Position numbers and translations under genes: made by a program
Source of the DNA: Volvox africanus
Taxonomy: Eukaryota > Chlorophyta > Chlorophyceae > Chlamydomonadales > Volvocaceae
Length of the DNA: 64,000 nucleotides
Direction of reading: 5' to 3'
NCBI GenBank assembly: GCA_030268105.1
Contig: BSDZ01000004.1
Location: 3,273,001 to 3,337,000, forward strand
The notes under the pieces: generated by a model
The model's database searches: none
What the model was told of the DNA's origin: nothing
The model's input: the letters and a program-made list of their open reading frames with translations, nothing else
In this document: one piece after another, positions 46,801-58,233 of the stretch
Layout of the letters: each line of letters opens with the position of its first letter
How positions within the stretch are numbered: position 1 is the stretch's first letter

Positions 46801-49800
46801 TGACCGCTGCTGTCACCGCCAGCTCCAGGGCGTCACGGATCAGCTCCCGCTTCGCCGTACGCAGCACCTGTTCGGGATCTATGGGTCGGACGGCAGCGGC
46901 TGTGCCCGCACCGCCACCTCCGCCACCTCCACCAGCTCCGCCGCCACCTCGCCGGCTAGCCGCCGTGGCCTGCTGCTGTTGCTGCTGCTGGACCTTGGCG
47001 ATCAGCGCCCCGGGCATGTCCTTGGCGACCACCTGCTGCGGCAATTGCACAACAGATGCGTAAAATACGGGAGGAATCGGATCGGATTTTCGGAGCGATA
47101 GGGGACATTATGTGAAGGCCTCTGGCCAGGCGAGGTGCCGGAGTATCGAGGAGAGAACTACGGAAAATCGCAGAGAACTGCGACTTCACGGACACAAGTT
47201 ATACGACGTCTAGGTGGTGTCCACTGCATGGCGGCGCAGGAAGTCACTTGCGGTCTCTTATTCTTCCACCTCTTCCTCCTACGACGTCCTGTCAATCCTC
47301 ACCTTAACCGCCACCTCCAGCCCGTGCATCAGGCCCCGAAACACCACACCCTGGCCGCCCTGCCCTACGGTCTCTCTCAGACGGATGGAGTACAGGTCGT
47401 CAATGGACTCCCGCGTGCTCGTATCCCCAGCGGCCTGCCAGGCCTGGTTCATCTGGAGTTGTGGAGGGAGGAAAAGGCAGTGGGGATTGTTTTGGTGTCA
47501 AGGCTAGAGGCGAGTAGGAGCCTCTAGTTCGCTAGGAGAATGCTATTGCGCGATCAGGTTTATGATCCTTGTCCTCGCGATCATAAAAAAGGACGACGCG
47601 CGATACATAGAATAGTAAAACTACTGCCCTCCGGTTCCGGAGCAGCATCCTCCCAATCCTCGCCTGCCACGTGCAGCATCAGCGCAAACGAAGCAATGGT
47701 TGATGTCGGGTAAGATTACTGCGGGCGAAAATCGTTTACCTGTGCTGCTGTAATGGTGGACTGTATTCCTGCCACTACCACCTTCAAATGTGCTGGCGAG
47801 TGGCTGATCAGGTCGTCTACAGAGAAACTGACAGAGCGACAGAGACCTCCCAGGCTGATGGCGCCACTGAGACCTCCAAGGACTGAATTTACGGAGACGC
47901 TGGCGCCATCGCCGCCGGCGCTGCTGCTGCCGCCTCCAGACTGTGCCCCGCCCGTCGCTGCCGTGCCTCCCCCACCTTGAAGCCTCATTCCTCCCCATTC
48001 CCCCGCCAGCGGACCCAGCAGCTGGCGGTGGATGTGCGGCATGAGCAGCTGCGATATGAATTGGATGGGTCATTCCGGGCAGGACCGTCTGTCAGAGCAA
48101 CGTACGGTACGGACCGATAGGGTCCAACACATGCACGGGGAGTGCTTATGCAACGTGCACCGTGCCCTTCTCCTCACCACAGCTCCCGTTAGGACGCTTT
48201 TTGAGCCGTGAAAAACAGGGGTACCCCCTAGGAACCCGTGGAGGTACCAAGGATTCCCACGGCATCCGAGTCCATAGGGATGGACTGAATTAAGGGGCAC
48301 TTTCCGTCCCAACTGCCCCTCCTGCCTCACCTGCAGCACGAACTGCACCTCCGCCCGCACCTCCTCCAGCATGCCACCTGGCAGCTGCTGTTGTGCCGTG
48401 CACACGTACAGCGCCACTTCGGGTGCCAGCGTGGTGTCCGCGGCACCCGCCACTGCCAGCGCAAGGCACGCGGGTGGCATGCGACAAAGTTGGAAGGATA
48501 CCTGCATATAGACGGCAGTGTGGAAAGAGCACGGAAAAGACCTTCACAAACACAATCACATTTCCCGCGACTGCTGCAACTGACCGCCCTTTAAATACGT
48601 CCGAGAGTTGTCGCCTGGGACATGGGTGTGAGACCTGGACACGCAACCCCACCAGCGCCCACGGAACCCTTCGCCCACACATAGTCGGCTTACCAGTCCA
48701 TCCTTGCTAGCTACACTTCCCACCCCGCGCTGCCCGACCAACCCCATCTCCCTTTCCGCCCCAAAAATCAAGTTGCATGTGTACTACCTGCACTGCGTCC
48801 TGCACGACTCCCAAGCTGGTTAGTCCTGACGAGTCCTTACACAGACCCACTCTGTCTCGCGCAGAACCAGGAATCCCAACATAAATACACACTCGTTGCG
48901 TGTGTATCCAAAGACACACCGCTCGAGGAATCCCCCTTATCCCTCAGCCGCCCCGCGCCATTTTTTCTTGGTTTGTGTTCCGCTAGATTTGGTCCCCTGA
49001 GACTCCCATGATTCAGCACCTCTTATTCCCATGCCTAGCGTGCGGGTGCGTTTCCACGTTGAATAAGCCACGTTGAATACCGTTGAAGCAAAGCAACGAT
49101 AGCAAGGGTTTTTACCCGATGGAAGATTGGTTAGTCGATGCAGGAATAGAAACACGTAGAACTCTTCCCCCCTGTACTTCATCTCATATGTGGTGAATCC
49201 CTGCAACTCTTTTCCGCCTGCCTGGGCTCGCACCTGCACATCCCTTCCCGGTTTGTCCTCCTGCTGCAAATAGGCCCGACAGTTGGTGATCACGCGACCG
49301 CTACCAGGTACCTCCCTCGTAACCACATCCAATAGAAGGGTGTCCATTAGAGGGCCCAGCACCCCCTGAAGTGGGGCAGAAGCCCCAGACGAGACGGCGT
49401 TCTGCGGGAAGGACGGAAGGCTACGGCGTCAAGAAGTAAGCAGCTGCAAGACTAACGCCGACAAAAAAAACTATCCACGACTCTGGTGACGCACGGCCTT
49501 TGGTGCTTGCTAGCCGGTATCCCAAACTTGTCCCTCCAAGAGAGAGTTCAACCAGCGCGCTTTCTCTCACCGTTCCTGAGACCGCAGCTCCTTGCTGTGA
49601 CGAGCCACTCATAACATTGCCACGTGACAGGTTGCTGACCGCGGCGCCTACCGCGCCGGTGCTGCCAATGAGCGCTGACGCCGACGAGGCTGGATTACCT
49701 GGAGTAGGCGGTCCTGCTCCTACCGTCGCCGCGACCGGCGGACCAAAATAAGCCACTCTGGCCTCCATAGAGTCCGCAAGTGCAAGCACGCAGCGGGATC

Positions 49801-51814
49801 CTTCCAACCGACAGTGTCGCTCGAGAAGTGCTCCGAAACCCTCGTGGATGGCCTCCACCATGGCCTGCGTGTCAACCGCATGGTCATGCATGCAACCCCC
49901 AGACCATGAAATTCCATGTAATCATGAACCAATATAGGCACAGGACGCCCGACTTGGTATTATGTCAGGCTGGACCCCCGGCCGATGCCCCAAGCAGGAA
50001 CTCCGTAGGTACTGCAATGATGAACTTCTTTCCCTCTCCTTTTCATCCCATGGCTGACTGCCGCTGCTCGCTCACCCACCTGTAACGTCTCTGCACGCTG
50101 CACGGCCGCCAAGGCCGAAGCTGCCTGGGCGGGAGAATAGAGGAGACATGATGCACCAAAAGACTTGGATAGCAAGTCACACAGCACAGCAAAATCACAA
50201 CGCAGTTGACCCTACGTAGAGACGTATTGACAATAGCCCAGGGCCACACGGCTATACGGCAGTGCTTGTAGTGGTCGTAAGTGGTCATAAGCACACAAAG
50301 ACCCAAGTGAGCCAGGTATCGCGGATTGTCGTCCCGAAACAACCCTTAATCCTAGCCCCACACCAGGAACAAGTTCCCACCAGCGAGTACATAGACAGCT
50401 GCTTAGGGTCCGAAAAGAAGGCTAAGCCAAGCACCCGCGCGAAGCGCTCCAGCTCCAGTGTCGCCATCGACAGGCGAGGCGATGCACTAGCGCTATTGCC
50501 AATGCCGCCGCCATCGGCGTCAACCACCGATGCCGCAGCCACAGCGGGCCCAGCCAACGTCAACGCTGCAAAGACTGACCCGTCCGCGTCCAACATAGGC
50601 ACTGCCGCAAAGTCTGTAAAGTGGGCGTTGTGGTGCATCCGGCGCCAGTCCGGCGGCAGTTGGGAGGCGTCGGTGGCACAACCATTGTTGATGGCTGAGC
50701 GCAAGGCCAGCGGTGGCTGGGCCGACCCCAGCTGAACTGAGCGACAAATCGTTACCTGGTGCACCCGAGTGAAGGAAAGGTTTAGCTTCGAAGAGTAAAA
50801 AATGTGCGCATGGCGATGGTGGTCTGCGCTCTTCCTTCTACTCATTTCATATCCCATACAGTCTTGTCCTTAGCCTCACAATTGACGTACATAATAACGC
50901 AATTGTGAACTCCGTCCTCGTTTCCGCTCCCCTAAGCGCCAACTGAAAGGACACACAGAGCCTCTGCCCACGCTGCTTCGCATAACACGCGCCACCACCA
51001 CTTCTCCCCGCGCACCTTGCCGCGCAGCAACAGCTGCAGACTGTTAGGCTCCCCAGGCATTGCTAGAAAGCCGCCAACCTGACCAAAAGAGCCGAGCGTT
51101 GTAGAGAGGCGGCCGATGTGTAGGCTGGATGGGCCGACGCAGAAATCTGCCGGCTGGAGGTCGCCGGGCTGCAACATCTCTGCCTGCGGCCCGCCCGAAG
51201 AAATCACCACGAAGCAGGCGTGGTAGGGGCAGAAGAGGTGCACGCTGCATGCGGACAGGGGAAGAAAGGATATTGTTGGAGACAAAGGGAACATGTACGG
51301 GGATTGCGCAAAAGACGTGTGTGTCTTGCTGATGATGACAGCAGCTCCGGGACTACCCTGTCGAAGCCGTGACACCCCAGCAAAGTATTAGGTTGATATG
51401 GTTAACCCATTGGAAAAGAGGAAGGGACACAAGCGGTCGCTGCTTGCGTGGCTATGTACCGTAGGCGGAGCCCCGTACATCGTTGGCTTACCTCACAAAG
51501 GCCGTGCCACAGCACGCGGCCGCTAGGCCCATAACCTGGCATAACCGCTCGTGCCAAGTCCCTCTAACTGTTTGCAAGCCATCGTACAGCGCCTACGGGC
51601 AGCCGAAACGATCCGATTACTCAACAGCCGTTTCAGAGTCAACGCGTTTTTTACACGATTCCACGATAAATCGTGCCTGCCATTGATATTCCATAGGAGT
51701 GATATGCGTTCGTCTGTCATCCACAGGAACCGGTTCGGCTGCAGGCTGGGCCGCCGGCGTCTTGTGCGCAGCAGGCTGCTCGCCTCCAAGACATAAAGAT
51801 AAAATTCTGAGCAT
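42466..51814 (-). CDS. Protein kinase with GAF-like N-terminal region and Gln/Ala-rich C-terminal tail (18 exons, about 1479 aa)
   Basis: Predicted signalling kinase (TKL-like, inferred). Exons in coding order: 51665-51814, 51492-51592, 51016-51244, 50381-50755, 50080-50124, 49571-49864, 49234-49401, 48331-48501, 47740-48048, 47303-47452, 46781-47035, 46404-46593, 46023-46144, 45745-45882, 45314-45433, 44804-44982, 44293-44383, 42466-43818. The N-terminal half holds GAF-like segments such as DFAAVPMLDADGSVFAALTL, a layout common in volvocine kinases. Kinase domain about 636-1029: glycine loop VGQGGQGVVF, ATP-site lysine in LEVAVK (664), hinge VMEYCDAG, catalytic loop HCDLKPSN (876-883), SDFG, and HMAPE. 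HCD in place of HRD makes it a non-RD kinase. A Gln- and Gly-rich insertion sits between the VAVK lysine and the alpha-C helix. Weak points: the first exon and start, the exon 6 donor (several GT choices in phase) and a CAGCAG acceptor at exon 11. Substrate unknown. Confidence 0.85.
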
Positions 51815-53965
51815 TTCGTTCAGCTATGTCGAGATTCTATCGGACAGCAGGTGGGCTCATTATGCCTGACACAGCTGTAACAAGCAGGAATTCGCACATG
51901 TACGCACATTAATTTCATTCCGAAGTTCGTTTGTTCTGAAACTGTATGAAAATCCAGTTCTAGGAGCTATTTCCTTCACTCGCATTAGTCGCCCCATTGG
52001 GAATTGTACGTCATGATTACGTGGGAACGGCAACACAGGCGCGACAGGCGTCATCCTGCTTACGGTATGCGAGCAATAGTGCGACTAAACTCAGGTCGTA
52101 ATTATCTGTCCTGACGCCCTTTGCGGTGCCCACACTTGTACTTGAACTTTAGTAAGAGGATCATGTTTATGAAGCATCCCGAGGAACTAAGGGCGAAAGG
52201 TTTGTGTAAGGGTGTCCATTTCTCTCGCTAGTATATCCCAGATTGCTCAGATGGGGGGCTGCAGCCGGGTACCCTTGCCTTCAAAACTTGTTGGAGCTCT
52301 GGTCAGCAAGGCGTCCATTCGTACTGCACTTACTATAGAACGATATAATTGCATGCTCATCAGCCCAGGCGGTAGCACACCAAGCAGCTGTCGCACCCCA
52401 AGACATCCCAATCATCAACCCAACTTTCCATAGGCGCGCTCTGCTCAGGGGCCCCGGTCAACATGAAGCCTCCTGCTCGTTTCACGCTTTTGCCAAGCCA
52501 GTGCTTCTAGCGCCCAGCACACGGCCTACAGCTCCGTCCCCAGCAGAATTATCGACGCAGCGCGGCGGCACCGCGCCCCGTTGCCACGAGCTGTAATGCA
52601 CCGCGCAGCCAGGGCAGCAGACACCCGGAGTTGGTGCAGTCATCCAACAGCAGGTCACACAGGATAACCGAAAGCAGTGGCTATGTCGGTGAAGCTGAGT
52701 GTGGAGCTGCTGTCACAGGTTCCAATGCTCCAGCCATCGCTGTCGAGCTGCCGCGGCCGGAGGAAATGGACGAGAGATATCGGCGTGCGGCAATCCCATG
52801 GAATACACTAGGCTTAAAGGGTGGGATATGTGACTGCACGTACAAAGTTGTTTTATGAGATCCAACGGACGAAACGTAAATGGCATGGGCCCACAAAAGA
52901 ACAGAAAAGGTCTTCTGGTTTTGGGAAAGGCCATGATGTAAGGCTGCGGCACGGGACTAAAATAAGCATGGCAGTACAGCATCCGCTGCTAGGTCCGAAA
53001 CGAAGGCCAAGGCCGTGGGACTGGACGCCACGGGTCGGTCGGACGGGCGGGCTGTGATCCGTCAGCCCTTAAAGCACACTAAGACTTCACGACCTGACCC
53101 ACCCGAAGGCAGCTAACCCGCCTCCTGACCTCATTCATCTTGAACCGCCGAACCGTTGCTCTATGGTTGCTGTCTGCCGTGGTTGGTCTCGCAGAGCTGA
53201 CCATTCGGACATATTCCAGTTCGAGCCTAAGCAGGTCGGTGGGTAAGGGGCTAGGCAGGCATGCCCATCCTCTGCATCCTGACGACACACTGGCGCTCTG
53301 TTTTTCGTCCCTGGCATTTAGGGTGCCTATCAACAAATAGAAAGATCTCGCTCCGCCAGGGACACGTATACAGGCGTCTATCTGTACAGCCGTACCGCTT
53401 GCTTCTAGGCGATGAGAGTAAGTAAAAACGTTAGACTGAGAAGAACGTCGGGTGTCCTAATGTCCTTAATGTCCTACCGATGCGAGTTCTGGCACTCCTC
53501 CATTTTGTCGTAGCGTTATCGGCAAGCGTCAGGTGCTTCATGGACGTGGCTTTTTGTTCTCTTAGCCATGTATGCTTGATAGGCAGGAAGGCAACGCCAA
53601 GGTGGGCACGCCGCTCTTAGTACGGCACAAGACGCAGCTCGGCAGCACCACCCGGCATAGCTAAGCGTACATCTCACCTCGCAAAGCCGTGTTATATGCC
53701 GATTTCATTTTCATTCCAAAAGATCTTGTGTGTCTCAGCGTTCAGTGGGGGCTGTCTCATCCGGCATGAGCGTCCACCACAAGACCAAATGTACGAACTG
53801 ACAACGGCCACAATCTGCTCGCACCCTATTGGTTCTTCGTTCCCCTTACGCGGTGAACAGAATTTCAAGGGAAGTGCGCGTTCCAGTTGCCATTACCAGG
53901 CCGCCGTTGTTCTTGCGAAGGCATTTTCCGCGGGCCTGCAATTTGCCCCTCTCCTCTCCGCTCCT
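51815..53965. other. Upstream flank of the kinase gene; no gene seen
   Basis: Promoter and 5' UTR of the kinase should lie here if its first exon is right. No motif-bearing frame was found on either strand. Additional non-coding 5' exons cannot be excluded. Confidence 0.4.
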
Positions 53966-55644
53966 CTAGGTCGCTCCTGAAGATGCTTCCTTCACATTCA
54001 CGTCATCTTGACAAACGAACAAACGAATGGACCTATTCCCATGCTGACAATCCCGCTGTATAGGCGTTTGTCCGCTGTATTGCTGGGGCGAGCGAGCAAT
54101 GCGGCTGGCCGAGGCGGCGCTGCATGTCACGGCTGAAGATGACGCAATAGGAACGACACGATCTCGAAAACACAGCAAGGTCAGGAGCTGAAGTACCAAA
54201 CTGCACACGTTCTCCACCCCAACACCGCTGTTAGCATTTCTATTGCAGCGTTGCTTGTCAGCGTATCTTTCAGAGTCCGCGGTAGGTCTGCAGGTCCTGC
54301 TGCACAGGCAATAGGCAATGTGCCCATGGTTATGGACTAGCAGGGACGGCCGCGAGTGGTTGCCTGGTATAATGGTTGCGTTGAGGTCAATAATGGGGCC
54401 GTAACGTTGCCCCTGTTGTCGCAGTACGCCTGCATAGAAGCCGTACGTTGGTTGCACCCCGTGCCACCCCTGCTGCCATCCCCCCAGCCTCTCATTTGAC
54501 TGTACGCTTCCAGTGGATGCCTGGATGGATCGGGAGGCTTGTGGATCAGTTATGCAGGAAGGACATGCGAAGGGCATTGGCAGCAGGGGCGGGTGTTGTT
54601 GGCGGGAGAGCAAGACCCGGAGGAAAGGTGCGGTGCATACATCCTGTATAGGAGCCACGTGACTGACCACCATGCATAGAAACGCAGCGTCTGGTTAACT
54701 GGATTGTATGCAGAAGGGGCTCCTGAAAGCGTTTCCATTGGACTGACTGGTGCCTTGCCCGTTGACTGATGATGCAAGTGCAGCCGCTGACCCGTGAGAT
54801 ATTGTTCCGCTTCTGTTCCTTGATTGCATTGCGTGCCTTCCAAACGCCTCTTTCCAAACGCCTCTTTCCAAACGCCTCATCCAAAGTGCCAGTCTTCCTT
54901 TTGTCAAGTCCTGTCCTTCAATATGTAATTTCATGCAGATTCCTCCTTCCGCGTCCTTTACGCGGCTTCGCCCCCTGCCCAGGCGCGGCCTAGCCGTTTT
55001 GTTATTCCACTGTGGGAGTCTGGGGGCCGCCAGATTTGAGCTGCCGATGTATCTCAATGCTTCTTCCAGTCCTGGCGGCGCATCACCTCCCGCCTTCTCT
55101 ACCCATCGAGCGGCAAGAGAAGCTGAACCACGGAGCACGGCATTATGGAGTCTGGACGACAGTCGCCAAGGCCCTGACCCCTTCGACCTGGTATTGTGCC
55201 GCCGGCTGCTGCAGGCTCTGTAGGTGCCGGGGTGGAAGCAGGGGACGACTTAAGCGCACCAAGGTTGGAGGAGCCTGAGGAGGCGTTGGGAGTTGAGTCC
55301 ACACTGAAGGCAGTGCCACCGTGGGAGCGGCCGCCGCCCAGTGGCAACATTGGCACTCGGAGGTACCTGCCGCTGACTCGGTGACCTGGACTAGTCCTTG
55401 CAGTTTTGGGAGTTGGAGTTGTCCTGGGCGGTGGGCGATGGTTTACACACAGCGCAAAGTGGCTTGTTTGGACGCCCTTGTTCTTGTACAAAGGCATCCC
55501 GGTGCTAACTCCATTTGGCCCCACAGCAGCTAGAGGGCTACAGGGAATGCTTATCAGATTCATACCACACTGGCTCGCAAAATGCAACCAGATGCAGGTC
55601 TTTGATGCGCAAACCTGCCTGTCGACACTCCTTTTAGCATTCAT
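53966..55644 (-). other. Weak candidate gene: three successive open frames on the minus strand
   Basis: Open frames of 181, 147 and 235 codons (55644-55099, 55138-54695, 54673-53966) follow each other almost without gap on one strand. The 235-codon frame is the longest non-genic frame of the window. The first is rich in Ser, Pro and Gly like many disordered volvocine proteins. No family motif was recognised and no splice model was completed. It may be a real hypothetical gene, a decayed one, or chance. Confidence 0.22.
54838..54879. repeat. Short tandem repeat, 3 copies of a 14-bp unit
   Basis: The unit TTCCAAACGCCTCT is repeated three times, the last copy ending in A instead of T. It falls within the middle frame of the weak candidate gene on the minus strand. 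Confidence 0.8.
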
Positions 55645-56350
55645 TGCGGAGTATGCAGTCTGTCATGTGCGCGCAAGCCACTGCTTGGAGACAGGGCCCA
55701 GGGGATTTCACATGGGCAACTTGGAGCAAGTGGGCTCGCATTAGAGCAAAGAACTTGGCAGTATCGCAATGCACATGTGGACGGGGATCATGTCAGGTAC
55801 TCATTGCACGACTAGGGGTTCCTGGCACTTTAAGTTATTACTGGATGACATGCAAGGAGTTTAAGAAGGATTATGCATAGAATGCAATGGCAGGGGCCTA
55901 ACACAGGGTGTTGTGATGGTCCTAGTCTTATTGTGTTGACACAGTGTGCTTTCTGCCCAGTGCTCTGAATGCCAAAGTTAAGAAGTTCAACCAAGCGCGG
56001 GTAAACGGCAGGAGTAACTATGAATCTCTTGAGGCAGCCCAATATCTCGTCCTCTAATAAGTGACATGTGACGCACTTAATGGATTAGGGTATCCCTAAC
56101 TATCATCTAGCGAGACCACAGCCAAGAGAATGGGCATGAAACAGCGGGGAAAGAAGACCCTGTTGAGTTTGACTCTATTCCGACTTTGTGAAATAACTAG
56201 AGGTGTAGAATATGTGGTAGCTTTGGCAAAGGTGAAAAACAACTACTTTTAACGGTGTTATACGTCATACTTTTATTGTTTGGAGGCGGGACTCAGTCCC
56301 TGCTTCATTGATCGCCGATCCAGGTTAGAAATTGTCAGGTTGTCAGGTAA

Positions 56351-56366
56351 AACCCTAAAACCCTAA
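56351..56366. repeat. Interstitial telomere-like motif (CCCTAAAA type)
   Basis: AACCCTAAAACCCTAA carries two adjacent copies of the complement of TTTTAGGG, the telomere unit of Chlamydomonas-type algae. Only two units are present, so chance remains possible. Single CCCTAA cores recur in the repeats at 57780-58020. Confidence 0.5.
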
Positions 56367-57479
56367 GTTAAACAGAGGTCAACGAGAACAGCAATGCCTT
56401 GCAGAACGCAACGGTAAAGGCTAATTTGATTTCAATTTAATTACGAATATAAACTGTAAAATCATGGACTATCAATCTTATGACTCCCTGAAGAATGTTG
56501 TATAGCGAAGCATAAGTCGCCATCGTCCCGCGACGAGCGAGCGGCACTACGCATGCAATCCTAAGCGCAACCTTGCGGCGCTTCATGCAATATGATAAAC
56601 AAATAAATAGTTTTCGGGAAGTAAACAAGGATGTACATGAAATGCATGATCACGAGCATATGGTCGTTAGTATCTTATCCGAGAGACGTAGGTCGTCGAT
56701 CGCCATATGCCTAATGCGCGCTAGTTATAAATATCTAATACCGAGTAATCATCGCAAAATCATATTTGCGTAATATTTCGCGCATGAGTTACTGGAGTTC
56801 GCTACTGAACTTGCGCAATTGCGTGACCAGCATTAGTCATAACTCATGAATCGATGCCCGCGAATAAATCATGCTATTGCACGCAATAAGAAACATAGCT
56901 CTGATGCAATGAAGGCTTTATAATTGACAATCCTTGCAGGATCGAGTGGTACGTCCTCCTATTGGACGAGATGTGCACCCCAATACTATTTGGTGATAAT
57001 ATTCCCTGGGTTCCTCCATACCCAGCTTCATCATTTCACAGCTCGCTTCTTGCTTGGGAAGGGCTTTTGTTTGAGCAAGCCCCACTCCTGCGTCTATTCT
57101 TGAAGTAGTTTCCTATCATGATTATTGCAGCTTCATGCCTAGTCATGCTGTCAAGAACTACTGTATTGCTACTAGAATTAAGCTATTTGAGTAAAGGTTT
57201 TTGACTCTCATACGCAGTGCTGATTTGTGCCATAGTGTTGCCAATGAATGTGATGGTCTCCGCTTTTGATTTTGGCGTCTTGTCTTCAGCAATCTGCAAA
57301 TGATAGATCTAGGTAAATTAATATGATAAGCACATGTTTGAATATCAACCATGCATGCAATGGTAGGCATATTATGATGCAGAAATAAAAGTATAAGATA
57401 TTTGTTAATACTGAGTGCAGCTAAAAGACATTAGGTAAGTATGCCGTTCCATATTTCAGCAAATACAATTTTAACGATT

Positions 57480-58090
57480 GCAATCATCAGAATAGATACG
57501 TGAAGTGGTACCGTGCGCGTGATAGCAGTACCGCGCGGTAAGCAGTAGTACCCTATCATGATAAAAAGCAAAAATGAAAAGCACGATTTTTAAGCGGTAC
57601 CACGAGCGAAACCACGTGATAGCGGTACCACACGGTAAGCGATTGCGATATTTACACGGTAAACACTACGGCATGGATAAAAGCATGATTTAAACGCATG
57701 GTTTTCAAGCGGTACCGCGCGGTAAGCTGTACCACGCGTTAGTAGTACCTTATAAGATATTGCCGAATAGGCGGTATCGCTAACCCTAAGTGAAGCATAA
57801 TCAAACGCATTGACATATGATTTTTAAGCGGTACCACGCGAAAGCGGTACTGCGCGATAAGTGTGGTAAACCCTAATTGAAGCATGATTGAAAGCATGAT
57901 TAAGAAAAAATACTTAAAAGCATGGCTTAAAAGCATGGTTTTCAGCAGTACCGCGCGAGAGTGGTACTGCGATAAGCGGTATCAGTACCGCCCGATAAGC
58001 GGTATCAGTAACCCTAAGTAAAGCAAGAATATAAGCATGATTTAAAATATGGCTTTGAAGGGGTACCGTGCGATAGCTGTACTGCGGCAA
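57480..58090. repeat. Degenerate GGTACC-containing minisatellite
   Basis: About 600 bp are built from imperfect copies of AAGCGGTACCRCGCG followed by RTAAGCGGTAC. They are interspersed with AT-rich spacers of the form CCCTAAgTgAAGCATGATT and AAAAGCATGATTT. The GC-rich cores are partly palindromic (GGTACC, CGCG). Spacing is irregular, roughly 60-120 bp per spacer-plus-core unit. Confidence 0.75.
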
Positions 58091-58165
58091 TGCGAAACCA
58101 CCACACAAAAGTATAAATTAGCAATTCATTATAAATTTGCATGATAAAATCAACACAAGTTATTC

Positions 58166-58233
58166 ACGATCGTTGGCAATACTCGCCAAGATAAGTGAAA
58201 AAACTTATCTTGGCGAGTATTGCCAACGATCGT
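58166..58233. repeat. Perfect inverted repeat: 31-bp stems, 6-nt loop
   Basis: 58166-58196 is exactly complementary to 58203-58233, with the loop GAAAAA at 58197-58202. The loop side of the stem ends in AAGATAAGT and its complement, and the outer end carries the palindrome ACGATCGT. It lies just beyond the GGTACC repeats. No flanking genes or target-site duplication were recognised. Confidence 0.93.

Noticed and set aside
49421..49570. Continuation of kinase exon 6 ending in a hydrophobic segment (VFFVGVSLAAAYFLTP) as a membrane anchor
   Set aside because: A strong donor at 49570 joins in phase to the next exon, and the downstream kinase exons require that splice. The hydrophobic part is then intronic.
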